Assembly (NCBI RefSeq): GCF_020520425.1
Contig: NC_079487.1
Coordinates: forward strand, 85,999,141 to 86,063,140
Origin: Spinacia oleracea
Taxonomy: Eukaryota > Streptophyta > Magnoliopsida > Caryophyllales > Amaranthaceae
Length of the DNA: 64,000 bases
Direction of reading: 5' to 3'
Part shown: in pieces, positions 21,076-32,963 of the stretch
How the letters are laid out: every line of letters starts with the position of its first letter
Numbering within the stretch: the stretch's first letter is position 1
Program-made: the position numbers and the translations under genes
The notes under the pieces: generated by a model
Databases searched by the model: none
Told to the model about the DNA's origin: nothing
What the model saw: only the letters and a program-made list of their open reading frames with translations

Positions 21076-24000
21076 TCAGCAACAACCAGCTATAGGAAGA
21101 AACGTATCTCTTCTAGGGGAAATGGGGCAGCAGCTTAAATCATCACTTGTTTTGTGAAATAACATTTTCTGCAAATAGAATATCATATAACACTGAGAAG
21201 CTCTGACGGTTGCTTCATCAACCTCCAATATCCATGCATCATCGCATTTGTACCACTGGTTATGCAAACGTAAAAAGGTGACATAATGACCAGACTCAAG
21301 CATCCCCGAATGTGTTACTACAGCAAAGATCTCATAATCTGTAACTATATCAGCATCATTATCGTCTTCAAAAGCAAACATTCTATTCCCATGCCTATTT
21401 CTGACTATTGTTGATGACAAATACGGGGACATGTCCAATGAGAAGGGAAACTGTAGGTATTGGTCGATCTTTCTGGATACTTTTCGAACATGGGAGTGCT
21501 CAAACCTTTTAATATGCAGGCATAGCACCAAGGGCAGGTGTTTGAATGACATTTGTTTCACAGATTCCTGTCTTTCTTGACAATTTTCGCAATAAAGCTT
21601 CTGATCTGATCCCAGCCTCTCTGACCTTGTAAAATGACCCAGGCAACTTGAAAGTGTTGTCATATTGTCGCTGCCACTCGGTTGGGTTGTTTGGCTATCC
21701 AAATCCAGAGACATGTCCATGCAGGGATCATAGGTGGTTGAAGTGGACCCACATACTGTGCATGACAAATCTGATCGCAGAAGCCCCGAAAATACCTTGT
21801 GCGCGATGCACTCACAGTCTCTTACATCTGTGTGAAATAAAGTTCACCATGTAAGAATAAGGATAATTAAATATAATGGTTGGTCATCTACACTAACCAA
21901 CTTCACACGTTTCAGCTTCCACAAGTTTAATACTCCATCCATCTGATAACTTTCCTACTTCCTAGACCTTTTTTTTTAAAAAAATTAGTCAACACTTCAA
22001 ATCCATTAGTATAAAAAAAAGGTTTATTTATACTGTGGAACTATTATAACGTGCATTGTACCTAGTAACTAGAACCATAAACAACGGTCAAAGTTTAACT
22101 TTAGAGGCTTATAAGGAAAGCTAAGAAAGTTTATATGGGACACAAGAAGTAATTCGTTTTTCCCTACGGAATTTCTAAAGTTCAAGCACATATACTCCAT
22201 TACATCCAGGATTCATAGCAGTACAACACTAGAAGCAATACAAAAAATTAACAAAGAATCTACCTTTCCCCGGTTTTTTCATGTAATCCGAACAGACATT
22301 AGAAGCAATACTACAAGGTAGGAAACAACACTCACATTCCAATTAAGCACACAAAAATCCATAAACAAGAAAGCATGAATTTCCTTTCAGGAACAGGCAG
22401 CAAAGCATAGACAAAGACAACTGAAACAAAATATCCTACCAATGCCCCATATAAAATGCTTTGGGCCCTCCAATATCTTCCCTGGACTCTAAAAAGTACT
22501 TTGTAGTTGTTAAAGAACATGAACCAGAAGACAATGTATGCGCTCCAAACAATACAGTTAAGGAGAATGTTTGTCTTGCAAAAAAAAGTTAGTCGCTCTA
22601 AACTTGCTCTCTAACTTCAAGGTTTCTAGATATTTTTGTGCAACAATTACAGAAAAAAAGATGGACAAACACCTTTTTTAAATCTAACACTAAGACCCAC
22701 CTCCAGTGAGCTTCAAGTTCTTGGATTCTTTCTCATGTATTTGGTCAAGAATTGATATAAAGAATTCATGTGCATCCTGCTGCTCATAGGTTGCATGATT
22801 TTCTGAGTGCAACCACCAACTGTAAGACAACAAAGAAATTTTATCTCAGGTGTAATCACCAAAGACGCGCAGATTCAACTAAAACACCATAAACTATACA
22901 TACGAAGTATCAAGTAAGGCAAACAACCGAAACACACCATCCATCTAAACCACAATCCAAAACAAAGACACACAACCCCATCATTAAAAATCCGTCCTAA
23001 AGCTACACCACTGACTACAACAACAATACCCAATCCTTAATTCAAAACCAATGAACCGGCAGCTTTACGGACTAAGATACCATCCCCATGAGCCCAGTGT
23101 CTCATGTTGATCCTTCGTCTCAACACACCCCATTACAATGCAAGTGATCCCAGAGATCCAATTATTTCATGTGAAAAGCTACTCCATACTTTGATTTCTA
23201 TATATTTAATCCATCAATACTCAAATTCACAAAATCCTCACAAATTACTTATCAGGCAATGAAACCAATATCTTATTCAAATATTCTATCAAAATGGTAC
23301 GTTATTCAAATATGTAACATACTGGCTTACAGTAGTAGCTCAAACACTATAATTGAAACTGAAGGGGAAATCGAATTTTCAATGAGAGATACCTATAAAG
23401 AAACTGAGCAGGGCTATAAGGCGACCGATCACCGGAGAAAACAGCAGAGAAAAGAGCATCAATATCACAAGGCAAACACATCTGATCAGCTGATCTTTTC
23501 TTACAAAATTTTCGATGACGCCGATCACTCAAGAAGTAATTCCTCAAAGGAGGAGCGTGAAGCAATGCCTGCAACACTGAGTTCATAAAACAAGTACTCC
23601 CCAAATTGTTCAAACCCCTCAATCCCAAAGGGTACACCATTTTCGACCTCGGATCTCGTCTTAGAACAACTAATTGTTTCGATTTTATCAAATCCAACTC
23701 CACTGATGAACCTTTTCTCTTACTAATACTACTACAATTACTGCTACTAATACTACTAGTAGTAATAGATTTGTTAATCTTACTTTCCTCGAAAGTTTGG
23801 GACATCAAAACCCTGTCAAAATCAGGATCATACACCTGATCTTGACAAACACAACAATACAATTCAGCTCGATCAAGATCAACAGCTATTTCATGCTCAT
23901 TATTCGAGTCAGAATGCAAATGAACATGATTTAATGAATCTGAATTTGAGCAGCAAGAAATCGTGGAGCAGATTAAGCAAATGTAAAATCTACCCTTATA

Positions 24001-24183
24001 CCCAGAACAAAAATCACATATGGGAACTTCTTTTTTGTGATTTGAAAGGCTTAATTTACCATTTGGGGTTGTTTTTAGGTAATTTTTGAGGTGGGTATAG
24101 CAATTTAACCCATGTTTTAGCTTGAAATTTGAAAGATGGTTACATGGTTTTGGGATTGAAAAAGGTGGGTTCTTTATATACAT
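21076..24183 (-). CDS. UBP22: Ubiquitin C-terminal hydrolase, UBP22 type (three exons)
   Basis: Minus-strand exons 24183-23393, 22819-22701 and 21827-21076 join with GT..AG borders and matching phases to a 553-residue protein. An N-terminal UBP zinc finger (C56/C59, C69/C72, C77/C78, H86-H97, C110-C113) is followed by the USP domain: Cys box LGSTCFMN with nucleophile C198, the EQQDAHEFF block from exon 2, and His box ESGHYVTF (H484) with YKCDDAW (D499/D500). UBP22 is the plant counterpart of yeast Ubp8/USP22, the catalytic subunit of the SAGA-type module that removes ubiquitin from histone H2B in the nucleus. Length and domain order fit. The last ~25 residues after QKMLFHK are longer than I recall for the family. 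Intron 2 holds a MITE-like sequence and an exon-like fragment. Confidence 0.93.
21931..22152. mobile_element. Degenerate Stowaway-like MITE in intron 2 of UBP22
   Basis: The ends TACTCCATCCATC and GGGACACAAGAAGTA resemble the CTCC.TCCGTCCC termini of Stowaway elements, and the interior shows AACTTTC.../...AAAGTTTAT symmetry. The match is weak and the TA duplication is uncertain. Confidence 0.4.
22336..22574 (-). pseudogene. Exon-like fragment encoding a hydrophobic segment, inside UBP22 intron 2
   Basis: On the minus strand a T-rich tract and AG (22576-22575) precede, and GTGAGT follows, a 239-bp segment open for 79 codons. It encodes strongly hydrophobic, membrane-like stretches such as [21 protein letters not shown] do not recognise the source gene. 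If spliced into the UBP22 mRNA it would cause a frameshift and immediate stop. It may be a captured gene fragment, a cryptic or poison exon, or chance. Confidence 0.35.
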
Positions 24184-24933
24184 CTACAATAAAAATTAAC
24201 AAAATATATTAAAAGGGATGCTAAAATATTTGATCTTGATTAATTTCGAAAAAGAAAAAAACAGAGATCTAATCCCCCAAAGAAATAGATTAATGATAGA
24301 ATTAATAGGGTTATCAAATAATAATACAATTAAAAGTGGTAAGATTGAACATATTAGAAGAGGTAAGAACAAATCTTGATTGAAAAAGAATAAGAGAAAA
24401 TAATAAAAGTAAAGAAAAATTAACGAAAGAAAAAAGAGTTTTTGAAAGGGTGGAGGAAGAAGACGGAGGTGGTGGTCTTAGACTACTTTAGGTGGGGCGG
24501 TGAGGTGAGTTGCTCACATAATAGGGCACTCACACTTTCTATTTTCATTTTCATTTTCATTTTCATTTTTATTTTCATTTTCATTTTTATTTTTATTTTT
24601 ATTTTGGATTTTGGATTTTTGGGTTTTAGTTTTTTGATTTTAGCTTTATTTTTCTCCCTTTTTTCCCGGGGTAGTACGGAGTACTATTTTTGAAAGGGTA
24701 TGTGGTTATTTTTTTGCCAATTTGTCATCCAATTGAAGATTTCATAAGATGACTTTATGCTTTAAGTAGGATGGCTGGATGGCAGATCATGTAGACGTTT
24801 GCTAGGGTATAAATATGTTTCAGGTCTTATAATTTTAGATAAGTTCAGGTAAAATATAATAATAAATAAAAATAGTGCAAGTAAGTAGAAATTAGGTCTT
24901 ATCAAATCAATAAGATCAAATCAGTTCTTATAA
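24184..24933 (-). promoter_or_regulatory. Upstream region of UBP22 with ATTTTC microsatellite
   Basis: 5' leader and promoter side of UBP22. A block of (ATTTTC)n with ATTTTT variants at 24537-24605 lies about 360 bp upstream of the ATG. No defined TATA box was picked out. Confidence 0.4.
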
Positions 24934-25263
24934 GAGCATCTTAACGGTTAGTTAATATCATTGTAGCTTGGTATGCCAAATCAATTTTTCAAGCAAAACA
25001 TTTTCTAGCTACAACATGCTCCAATGGTTAGCAAGTAGCTTAATATTTGTTTAACTTCTTTTTTTATTTCTATTTTATTCTATTCTTATGTTTACATTTC
25101 TAATAATGAGGAAAAAAATTATTTTTTTCCAAGCTAATTAGCTTGGTAGAGCTAATTTGCTTTGTCTAGCTAATTTAACAAAATTGCTCTAATGGTTTAG
25201 CTACTTGCTTGAAAGTTTTGAAAATTACAAGCAAGTACCTAAATGTAACCATTTGAGTTGCTC
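24934..25263. mobile_element. PIF/Harbinger-type MITE, 330 bp
   Basis: Imperfect terminal inverted repeats GAGCATCTTAACGGTTAG and its complement GTAACCATTTGAGTTGCTC are flanked on both sides by the trinucleotide TAA (24931-24933, 25264-25266), the 3-bp duplication of PIF/Harbinger elements. The interior has further self-complementarity (CAAGTAGC/GCTACTTG). Non-coding. Confidence 0.65.
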
Positions 25264-25373
25264 TAAGTTGACTCTTTTGTTATTAAGCTTGATTAAGTCC
25301 AATAAATTCCAATCAAGTCATACCAGGTTAATTATTTTAGTAAAATTAGTAAAGTTATGGGGGTTGTTGTAAG

Positions 25374-25870
25374 CAGTGGCGTGGACCCCCCCAAAAAAAA
25401 CTGGGAAAAAAACTTACAGCTGAGAGCTAAGAGACCTGGTATTATTTAGAACCGAACTCTTATATTATACTTAAAACACCCGCTCCATACGTAAGAGATC
25501 AGTATACTATAGAGATAATCCTAAGAAAACATTCTTTAGAAACCACCGTTCTCTTAGAGTTTTGAATAACTATAGGGGATTATCTTAGGAGAGCAGTCTT
25601 TAGAAAAAACCGGTCTCTTAGATTTTTGAATTTAAATACCCACTCTCTTAAATTAAGTTATTCTTTTCAATTTTCACCACACTATGAAAACCGTAGAGAA
25701 TAATAGTAATGATTTTGTACCATTGTAATATGAATATTGATTAATTTAAGGACGATACATTTTTTTTAGTAATATATTGTGTGTTGTGGAGGATCACCCG
25801 ACACAATACTCTAAAAATCCTGGGAACGTCACTGCCGACACCCCAAAAAAAATTCCTGGCTCCGCCACTG
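25374..25870. mobile_element. hAT-type MITE, 497 bp
   Basis: Begins CAGTGGCGTGGACCCCCC and ends TGGCTCCGCCACTG (CAGTGGCG/CGCCACTG termini). 8-bp flanks GTTGTAAG (25366-25373) and GTTGTGAG (25871-25878) differ at one base. CAGTGGCGGAGCCAGG-type ends are common in non-autonomous hAT elements of plants. Non-coding. Confidence 0.7.
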
Positions 25871-25878
25871 GTTGTGAG

Positions 25879-27233
25879 AACATTTGTAAGCGTTCATTGA
25901 TTCGGTTTTCAGTGAAGTTATGTTGTATGCAGTTGGTTAGATTGTAAAAGAAAATATTTTGATGGTCGAAATATTTATGATCCCATGCTTGAATTTGTAA
26001 ATGTTAAACAAGCTCAGAGAAAAATAGAAGTAACGCTTATTATGAATGTAATTCGATATGTGTTGGGATGTATTTTCCTTTGTATTCATGGAGTATTTAA
26101 TTGGTTTATGGGTAATAATGAGGTTTCATTAAATATTGATCTAGATTACGTTGTGTGTTATGTCGAGTCAATGTAATTGGAAGTTGGCTAGTGCCAATAG
26201 CTATGTGCAACAAATGTCAAAAGACAAGTCATGTATCTTCACATAGTGCGTACTTGCCCATACTCCATAGTTATATATATGTAGCAAAGATTTCAAAGTA
26301 GCGGTCATGTGTCATCACATACTCACATAATACTTATGTGCCTAAGCCAATTTCATTCACCGTAATCTTGTTTTGTTGTGTCCGGTGAGGTTGTATTGTG
26401 CTTGTTGTATTGTTCACGAATCAGCATGACCTAGTGTCATTTGTAGGATTATTGTGTGACCTAAGTCCATGTCTAATAATGGGCTAATAATCATCCCTTT
26501 AAAACTTGTCAGTTGAATGGTTTGGGTGATGGGCATTTGGCCTTTGGAGTGGTCGTTTGCTGGGAGTGTAAAATCCAACTACATACATTTGAAAATCTAT
26601 TCTTTTTCCTTGAAACTTTTCATAGGACACATGTCGCGTCTCCGTTGGTTGCCTGAAGATGTAATGACATGTAAGCGGGCATTGTTGTGCCATATTAGTG
26701 ATGACTGATGACTGATGAGTGATGACAATTAAGCCGAGACTTATCTACAATATATTTATTGTCTGATACAAGTTTCATACAACAATAAGAAATTTGGCTA
26801 TTATGACTAGATCAATGGATCACAGATGCTACTAGTTATTAGGCTTGAGAAATCGACGGCGGCGGCGGCGGTGACGGTGACGTAGGCAATTGACGATGTG
26901 CCACAACGTCAATGCCAAGGAAGAGGAGAAAAGGGGGGCATGCTAGTCGTCACTCGTCACAACATAGGTTTATATTTGTCTGTTTGAATGACATAGGTAT
27001 GTTTTGACTCTTTTTTGTTTTTTTTGCACAATCAAGTATGTGGTCTATCTTCTGATGTCATCTGGGTTCCTTTGTTCGGTTTATTGCCTCGCATGAGCAA
27101 TTGTGTCGAAATTGTGGCAACTGCAAGGAACCTTGGTTGGCCAATGCCTTATTATGTGGGCAGCTACTTCACTACCAGCAGTCCAGCACATGAAGTCCCT
27201 ACCAGGTCGCCCGACACCACCATGGTGCCACTT
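25879..27233. other. Intergenic region, no gene seen
   Basis: No supported coding frame. A short (CGG)n run lies near 26853-26870. Short open frames here lack recognisable motifs or splice context. Confidence 0.4.
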
Positions 27234-27652
27234 AAGTCTTTGAGCTTCTAATTTGAGCTAAACTCCCAGGGCAAGATTCAAGTGACTGAATAAACCCAAG
27301 CCTAAACTCCCAAGGCTCAAACCAGAACCTGGTCGAACCAACCTAAGTCTTTGAGCTTCTAATTTGAGCTAAACTCCCAGGGCAAGATTCAAGTGACTGA
27401 ATAAACCCAAGCCTAAACTCCCAAGGCTCAAACCAGAACCTGGTCGAACCAACCTAAGTCTTTGAGCTTCTAATTTGAGCTAAACTCCCAGGGCAAGATT
27501 CAAGTGACTGAATAAACCCAAGCCTAAACTCCCAAGGCTCAAACCAGAACCTGGTCGAACCAACCTAAGTCCAAGATTCAAGTGACTGAATAAACCCAAG
27601 CCTAAACTCCCAAGGCTCAAACCAGAACCTGGTCGAACCAACCTAAGTCCAA
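27234..27652 (+). repeat. Minisatellite with a 111-bp unit, 3.7 copies
   Basis: Units start AAGTCTTTGAGCTTC at 27234, 27345 and 27456, nearly identical. A fourth, starting at 27567, lacks about 34 internal bases. Near identity shows recent tandem duplication. Confidence 0.92.
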
Positions 27653-30600
27653 TCCCCCCCCTACTGGTCGAGAGTTAAGGTTAGTTGAGACTACTTAATA
27701 TTTCTGGTAACCATTACAAACATAAATTAACAGGGGACGTAGGACAAAAATAACCTACAAGTAAAACATGGACAAGTCATCAACATTCAACCCCAAGCAA
27801 GGCAAAATCCTCCATCAAGACTCAAGAGAGATGCTTAAGCCTCCCTAGTTGTAAGTTGTAACTACCATAACTGACAGAAAAAGCTTCAGTCTCTTTCAAA
27901 AACTGAGTTGACTCTCTTTTCAATCAATACATAGGTTAAGACTCCAAGGAGAATCTCACACATCATCATAAATAAGCTCTCTTACCTATCCAAAAAAAAA
28001 AGGGAAAATACAAGGGACCAATTTCCCTTCAACTGACTACAAGCAAAAACACAACATTCACCGGATATCATGGATTAAATAATACCTAAACGTTTCTTAG
28101 AACAACTGAAGCAAACGATAAAACCCTTCCATTTGTTAAAAATAATAACATACTACAGTTAAATATACTCAACATGAAACTCAGTTAACTCCCATTTGTT
28201 AAATATAAACGAAAAAACCGCATGCTTTCTTCAATTTCATAAGGCAGTTTAAAAAATATGCTAGTTCAAAAATATCATTGAGCTACGCAAATAGGACTTT
28301 ACTATATCATCTTCACTCAATCAGCAATCATAACATACAATATCTATACAAGTTATTAGTTAACACTCCCAAATCACTATACCTTGAAATTGCAGAGGGA
28401 TTACAACATAAAGACTTTGACTTTACCAAGAAACAAGACTGCACAGTAATATGGAAGGTATGCGGTGAAATAAAGGTAGCAACATCACCTAATTCTCATC
28501 AGCAATTCAGCATTGCTTTCTTTGAAAGCGTAAAACTTACATGTCGTATACACTGCATTTCATGGACACGTTTACAGAAACTTTGGACTAAATTGGAAAA
28601 AGGAGGAATTGAAAAAAAATATTGATCTTGCAATGAAGATGTTAGAGAATGCATTATGAGCACACATACTCTAATAATATAAAACCAAACCTGAAATGAC
28701 ATTCCTTCTAAAATGCATAGTACTGAACTACTTGCACCAACAAAATGCTCAAGGAAAAAACACTCCTAATTGAAACTAAGCTTCAAATTGCCACAATGAA
28801 AGTCATTCATCAACCAAGATGTAATGTTTCTAACAAATTTGGCATACTCATCAACAACCACACATAAAAAACCCACTAACTTCTCAAGAAAACATTTGGA
28901 TTCAAGTTCAACAAGCACCCGAGTATGAGAATTCAAAATTCAATCTTTCAACTCTCAACATATATCACGACATCGAACGAACAATACGTATAACGTAACA
29001 AATTAAAATTCAGAAATCAACTAATAATCAATGTTTTAAATCACCAGAGTTCTGAAGTTTGAATCCATCAAAAAGTGAGATACTTATCTAAGTAAAACCA
29101 ACATTAAAATTGGACTTCTCCAACCAATCATACCAAATCAAAGATAATTCCACCTTTCAAAAACAGGGGAAAGGAGTTTTCTTTTTATAGCTTTCAACAC
29201 ATCTATGAGAACATGAGAAGAAGCAATTTTACTTAAACTGATTAGAACACAACATCCAGCGGTGTCATACATAAAGTATACCCACTGACCCACAACCTAC
29301 ATAATAACCAGAAAAGCGGTATCAGAAGAATAAACTCTTCATCTTCTAACATAATGAACAATATACCACCATCTAACATCCACCGTATGAAATAATGACG
29401 AATTCCTACCGGCTAAATAGTTTTTTGAGGTGGACAAATAAGGGGCAAAGCTCAAATATCAACATATCCCTGATCACGAATAAGATATCACTTGAATATA
29501 GAAGCATCAATCAAGAAAACATCTCTTAAAAAACTACGGCACAAGCTAAATTTACAAATTACACACATAATCCATCATACACCCAAAACTGCACACCTTT
29601 ACATAAGGACTATAACTTTACCACAGAAGAAGGTTAGACAATGTTTCGGAAGACCTACACTGAGGTGACAGGGACAGAATCACCTACTTCATGTTAGCAT
29701 TGCCGCCTTTGAAACCAAAAATAACTGAAGATATGCACTACATTTCTGGGATCGGTGTACAAACATACAAAACAAAATTGGAAAAGAAAGAATCGGTCTT
29801 TCAACAAAGTAATTTGACAATGAGCACAAAGACTCCCGTCATATAAGCCCAAATCTGACTTGCAATTCCACCTAAACATGCACAGTTCTAAACTACTTGA
29901 TCCAACAAAATGCTCATGGAAAATACCAGAATTAACACTAAGATTCAAAATTGGCACATCCATAGTAATTCATGAACAAAGATGAAGAAACCCAACTGAT
30001 TTATACTACTATGCTACTTGAGTTAGTTGAGTAAAAACCAAAATGCTCACGAAAAACACCCAAAAGTTCAATTTTGACGCAACCAAGTCATTCACCATAA
30101 TCATCAACAAAGATGTAAGGTTTCCAACAAATTTGAAATACCCATCAACAACCAAAAAGCAAAACCCAAACATTTCTCATCAATCATCCCTAATTCACAT
30201 TCAACAAGCACACCAGCAAGGAGAAAAACAAGATTTGTACTTTTCCACTCTAAACCCACGTCACTATATTAAACAAACAATACACTTAAAACATCAGAGA
30301 TTCTAATTCAGCTTCAAAAAGTCAATCCAATAACGTTATTAGAAAAGGAGGAGTGTCTGCCATGGTTTTGTTTGTTGAGTCTGATGGTTTAACCAGGCGG
30401 ATCATCAAACATAATTCTTTAGGCACACCTAGAAGATAATTGATTAAGTCAATAATGAAGCTTGACTTTTAGACCAACAAATCATACCGAATCCGGGTTA
30501 ATTATACCTTTCAATTCCCAACACCCATCACTACATCCATCAAAACCATAGACATAGGTTATTCCAACATCGAATTTTGACAAACCGATTATACGGGATT

Positions 30601-30812
30601 CATACAAATTACACCGTTCAGTTGCCAACTCACATCAATTTATGCATCTAACCACAAACATGCAACAGAATTTATCAAATTCAGCTTTAAAAAGTCAAAT
30701 TTATTGACCAAATTCATCAGAAAGATATAAAGCAACAACCCAGTTACTCAAATCATAACAACATACAAATTAGTCAATTTTATTTAACATTTTATTAATT
30801 AAGATTAAAAAT
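27653..30812. other. Intergenic region with three diverged copies of an AAATGCTCA... repeat
   Basis: Three related stretches begin AAATGCTCA(A/C/T)G near 28743, 29909 and 30041 and share further blocks such as AACAAATTTG and CCATCAACAACC at similar spacing. They look like old local duplications. The right end should include the 3' side of the minus-strand MAPR gene. No coding frame is supported. Confidence 0.45.
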
Positions 30813-31112
30813 TTAAACGACGCGGCCAACAACAGGGTACTTAGCTTCAAACTTCTTTTCCCAATCAGCAAGAACCTCAATTTCCTTGTCAGAAAGGCCA
30901 TCAATGTTAGAAACGACGTCGTCTTCATTCTTGCTCATCTTAGCCAGAGCCCTGCTAGCGTCTTTTCCGGCAAACAATGCGTACGCGCCACCTGGACCGT
31001 AGAAAGTGTTTCCGGTGGAGACGTCGAAAACCCGGCCCTTAATTGCGACGTAAATGGGCTTTGATGAGTCGGTTCCGTCGTATTGCTTAAGCTGTTGTAG
31101 TGTGAATTCCAT
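30813..31112 (-). CDS. MSBP3: Soluble MAPR-family steroid-binding protein (cytochrome b5-like heme-binding fold), 99 aa
   Basis: A single-exon frame from ATG at 31112. The frame is open further upstream, but family alignment puts the start at MEFTLQQLKQYDG. The 99-residue product has the MAPR core: KPIYVAIKGRVFDVSTG (19-35), FYGPGGAYALFAGKDASRAL (37-56) and C-terminal KFEAKYPVVGRVV. It has no transmembrane segment, so it matches the short soluble plant steroid-binding protein (Arabidopsis At2g24940 type), not the longer membrane-anchored MSBP1/2. Family members bind heme or steroids through this fold; the exact cellular role is unclear. Full length and undamaged. Confidence 0.93.
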   Translation of the reverse strand: MEFTLQQLKQYDGTDSSKPIYVAIKGRVFDVSTGNTFYGPGGAYALFAGKDASRALAKMSKNEDDVVSNIDGLSDKEIEVLADWEKKFEAKYPVVGRVV

Positions 31113-32065
31113 TGTTGTTTTTGAGATTGATCGGAGGAAGAAGGGGGTTTGGAGGAGAGAGAAGACTAGTTTGTTGTTGGGAGAGGTGAAATGAGACGAT
31201 TGAGTGGGTGAATTTGAATCTTTGTTTTGTAAAGACTCTTTTTGGGCTTTGATTCGCCTTATTGTTACGCTACTTGATGCCGAGGGATACATACTAATTG
31301 CGGATTAAGTTGTCTTTAAAATTAATTTCTCATGTAGGATTGATTTAGAGTAACTTTGATAACGGTATGAAAAAATTGAAAACAATAAAAGTCAAAGTGA
31401 CGAAACTTTTATAGTAACACGTCATTCTTTGAAAATGCAAATTAAAGTCTTTTTAAAACAAAACAAAATACTTATAATTCAGAGTAAAGATTTAAGTAAA
31501 CGGTAATGTGTAAAATCAACTTTTCTACTTATTTTGTAACAATAAAGTTTTAAATAACGGGTATTTTGCAACAACAATCTCTTGGACGATTTCTTTTAGT
31601 TTTAGATATGGGCTCCCTCTCTCACTCGGCCTCTTTTTATCACTAGCAAAACTCACTAAGCCAAACATCATTAGTGATTTTTAAAATAGACCGCTAACAT
31701 CATTAATGGCTTTAAGCTGAACCAAACAAGTCTCTTTACTTAAGGAAAAAAATGTATAGGTACATCTGACTCTAAGTGTACCTAAATGAAAATTAGAACC
31801 GGCATAATTTATAATCTCGTTAGTTTGAACATGCCTTCATGCTTAATTCAGTGCATACATTGTTGACAATCATGTGAAGAAAATTGCTAACGGGGATAAG
31901 AGGAGTATAGACTTTGTTTCAACGATTAACTCAAAGCTGCTTTGTTTTATTTTAAGGAGGCCTATAGTTTTGTTCTTTGATTATGTTTGTTTTGGGTTCA
32001 TAAATGGTGCAAAAAATTATTCAATAGGAAGAAAATATAATTTAGATACACCTAACTCTAAATAT
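31113..32065. other. 5' leader/promoter side of the MAPR gene and intergenic DNA
   Basis: The bases just above the start codon are pyrimidine/purine-rich leader on the minus strand. Beyond about 31.35 kb nothing recognisable is seen. Confidence 0.4.
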
Positions 32066-32628
32066 GAGGTTGGCTATATCGCAGTTCACCGGCGGCTTTT
32101 TTGCCCATACCCAGGGGCAAAATCGTCTTTTCACTTAATTAGTTGAAAAGTCAAAAAAGTACTAAGTATCGGTAATAAATGACAGTATTCAATACAACAA
32201 TGACAGTATTCAATACAACAATGACAACATTTATACAAACAATGACAAAGTATATGTAACACGTTTATCCAGTCATTTAAGTGGTCCCTTTACTATTTTT
32301 GTTTCATTTCGTTTTCTTCTTTTTGGATGATTATGACAGAGAGTATATGTAACACGTTTATCCAGTCATTTAAGTGATCCCTTTACTATTTTTGTTTCAT
32401 TTCATTTTCTTCTTTTTGGATGATTATGACAAATTTTAATACAACAATGACAGTATACACACAATAATGACAGTATTTATCTAACCTTTGACAGTATATA
32501 GCAAGTTTGCAACATTTATACTATTTATTTAAGGGGTGGGCCATCATTGCAATTTATTTTCTTTTCACTTTTTTTTTTGTGGGTATGGGGCAAATACATC
32601 GCTGGTGAACTGCGATGTATCCTCCCTC
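32066..32628. mobile_element. Mutator-type MITE, 563 bp, 10-bp target duplication
   Basis: The outermost 25 bases of each end are inverted repeats sharing CGCAGTTCACC and GAGG..GG. They are flanked by CTCTAAATAT at 32056-32065 and 32629-32638. A 10-bp duplication fits Mutator-like elements. The interior has two near-identical copies of a ~93-bp block (about 32249-32342 and 32345-32435). Non-coding. Confidence 0.8.
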
Positions 32629-32963
32629 CTCTAAATATTACCTAAGCAAAAAAAAAAACACGTAGATGTTTTTATATGCCTTAATGCTTAAACTCATTGC
32701 ATACGATGATACGACTATGATGAATTGATGATGATGTGAAGTTTTGACTAATGCAACATTTACTTGATTCTTTAAATGAAATTAAGAGTCAACTAATCAA
32801 ATGTAGAGCTTTACTCTACCCTTTAATTGAAAAATAAGGAATAGAAAGTCAACAGATGGTATGCGTAATGCGTACTAGGTTGGCCAGTTATTATATAACT
32901 CAACCAAGAAGGCTCTTGTTCATCAACATAAAAATTCAATTTAATCATCGATTTGATCACACT

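Noticed and set aside
24442..24693. Phe/Ile repeat frame
   Set aside because: Translation of the ATTTTC microsatellite upstream of UBP22.
25985..26176. 63-codon frame after the hAT MITE
   Set aside because: Short, no domain and no splice context; consistent with chance in AT-rich sequence.
28278..28625. 115-codon frame in the intergenic region
   Set aside because: No motif, no homology I recognise, AT-rich codon use like the surrounding non-coding DNA.
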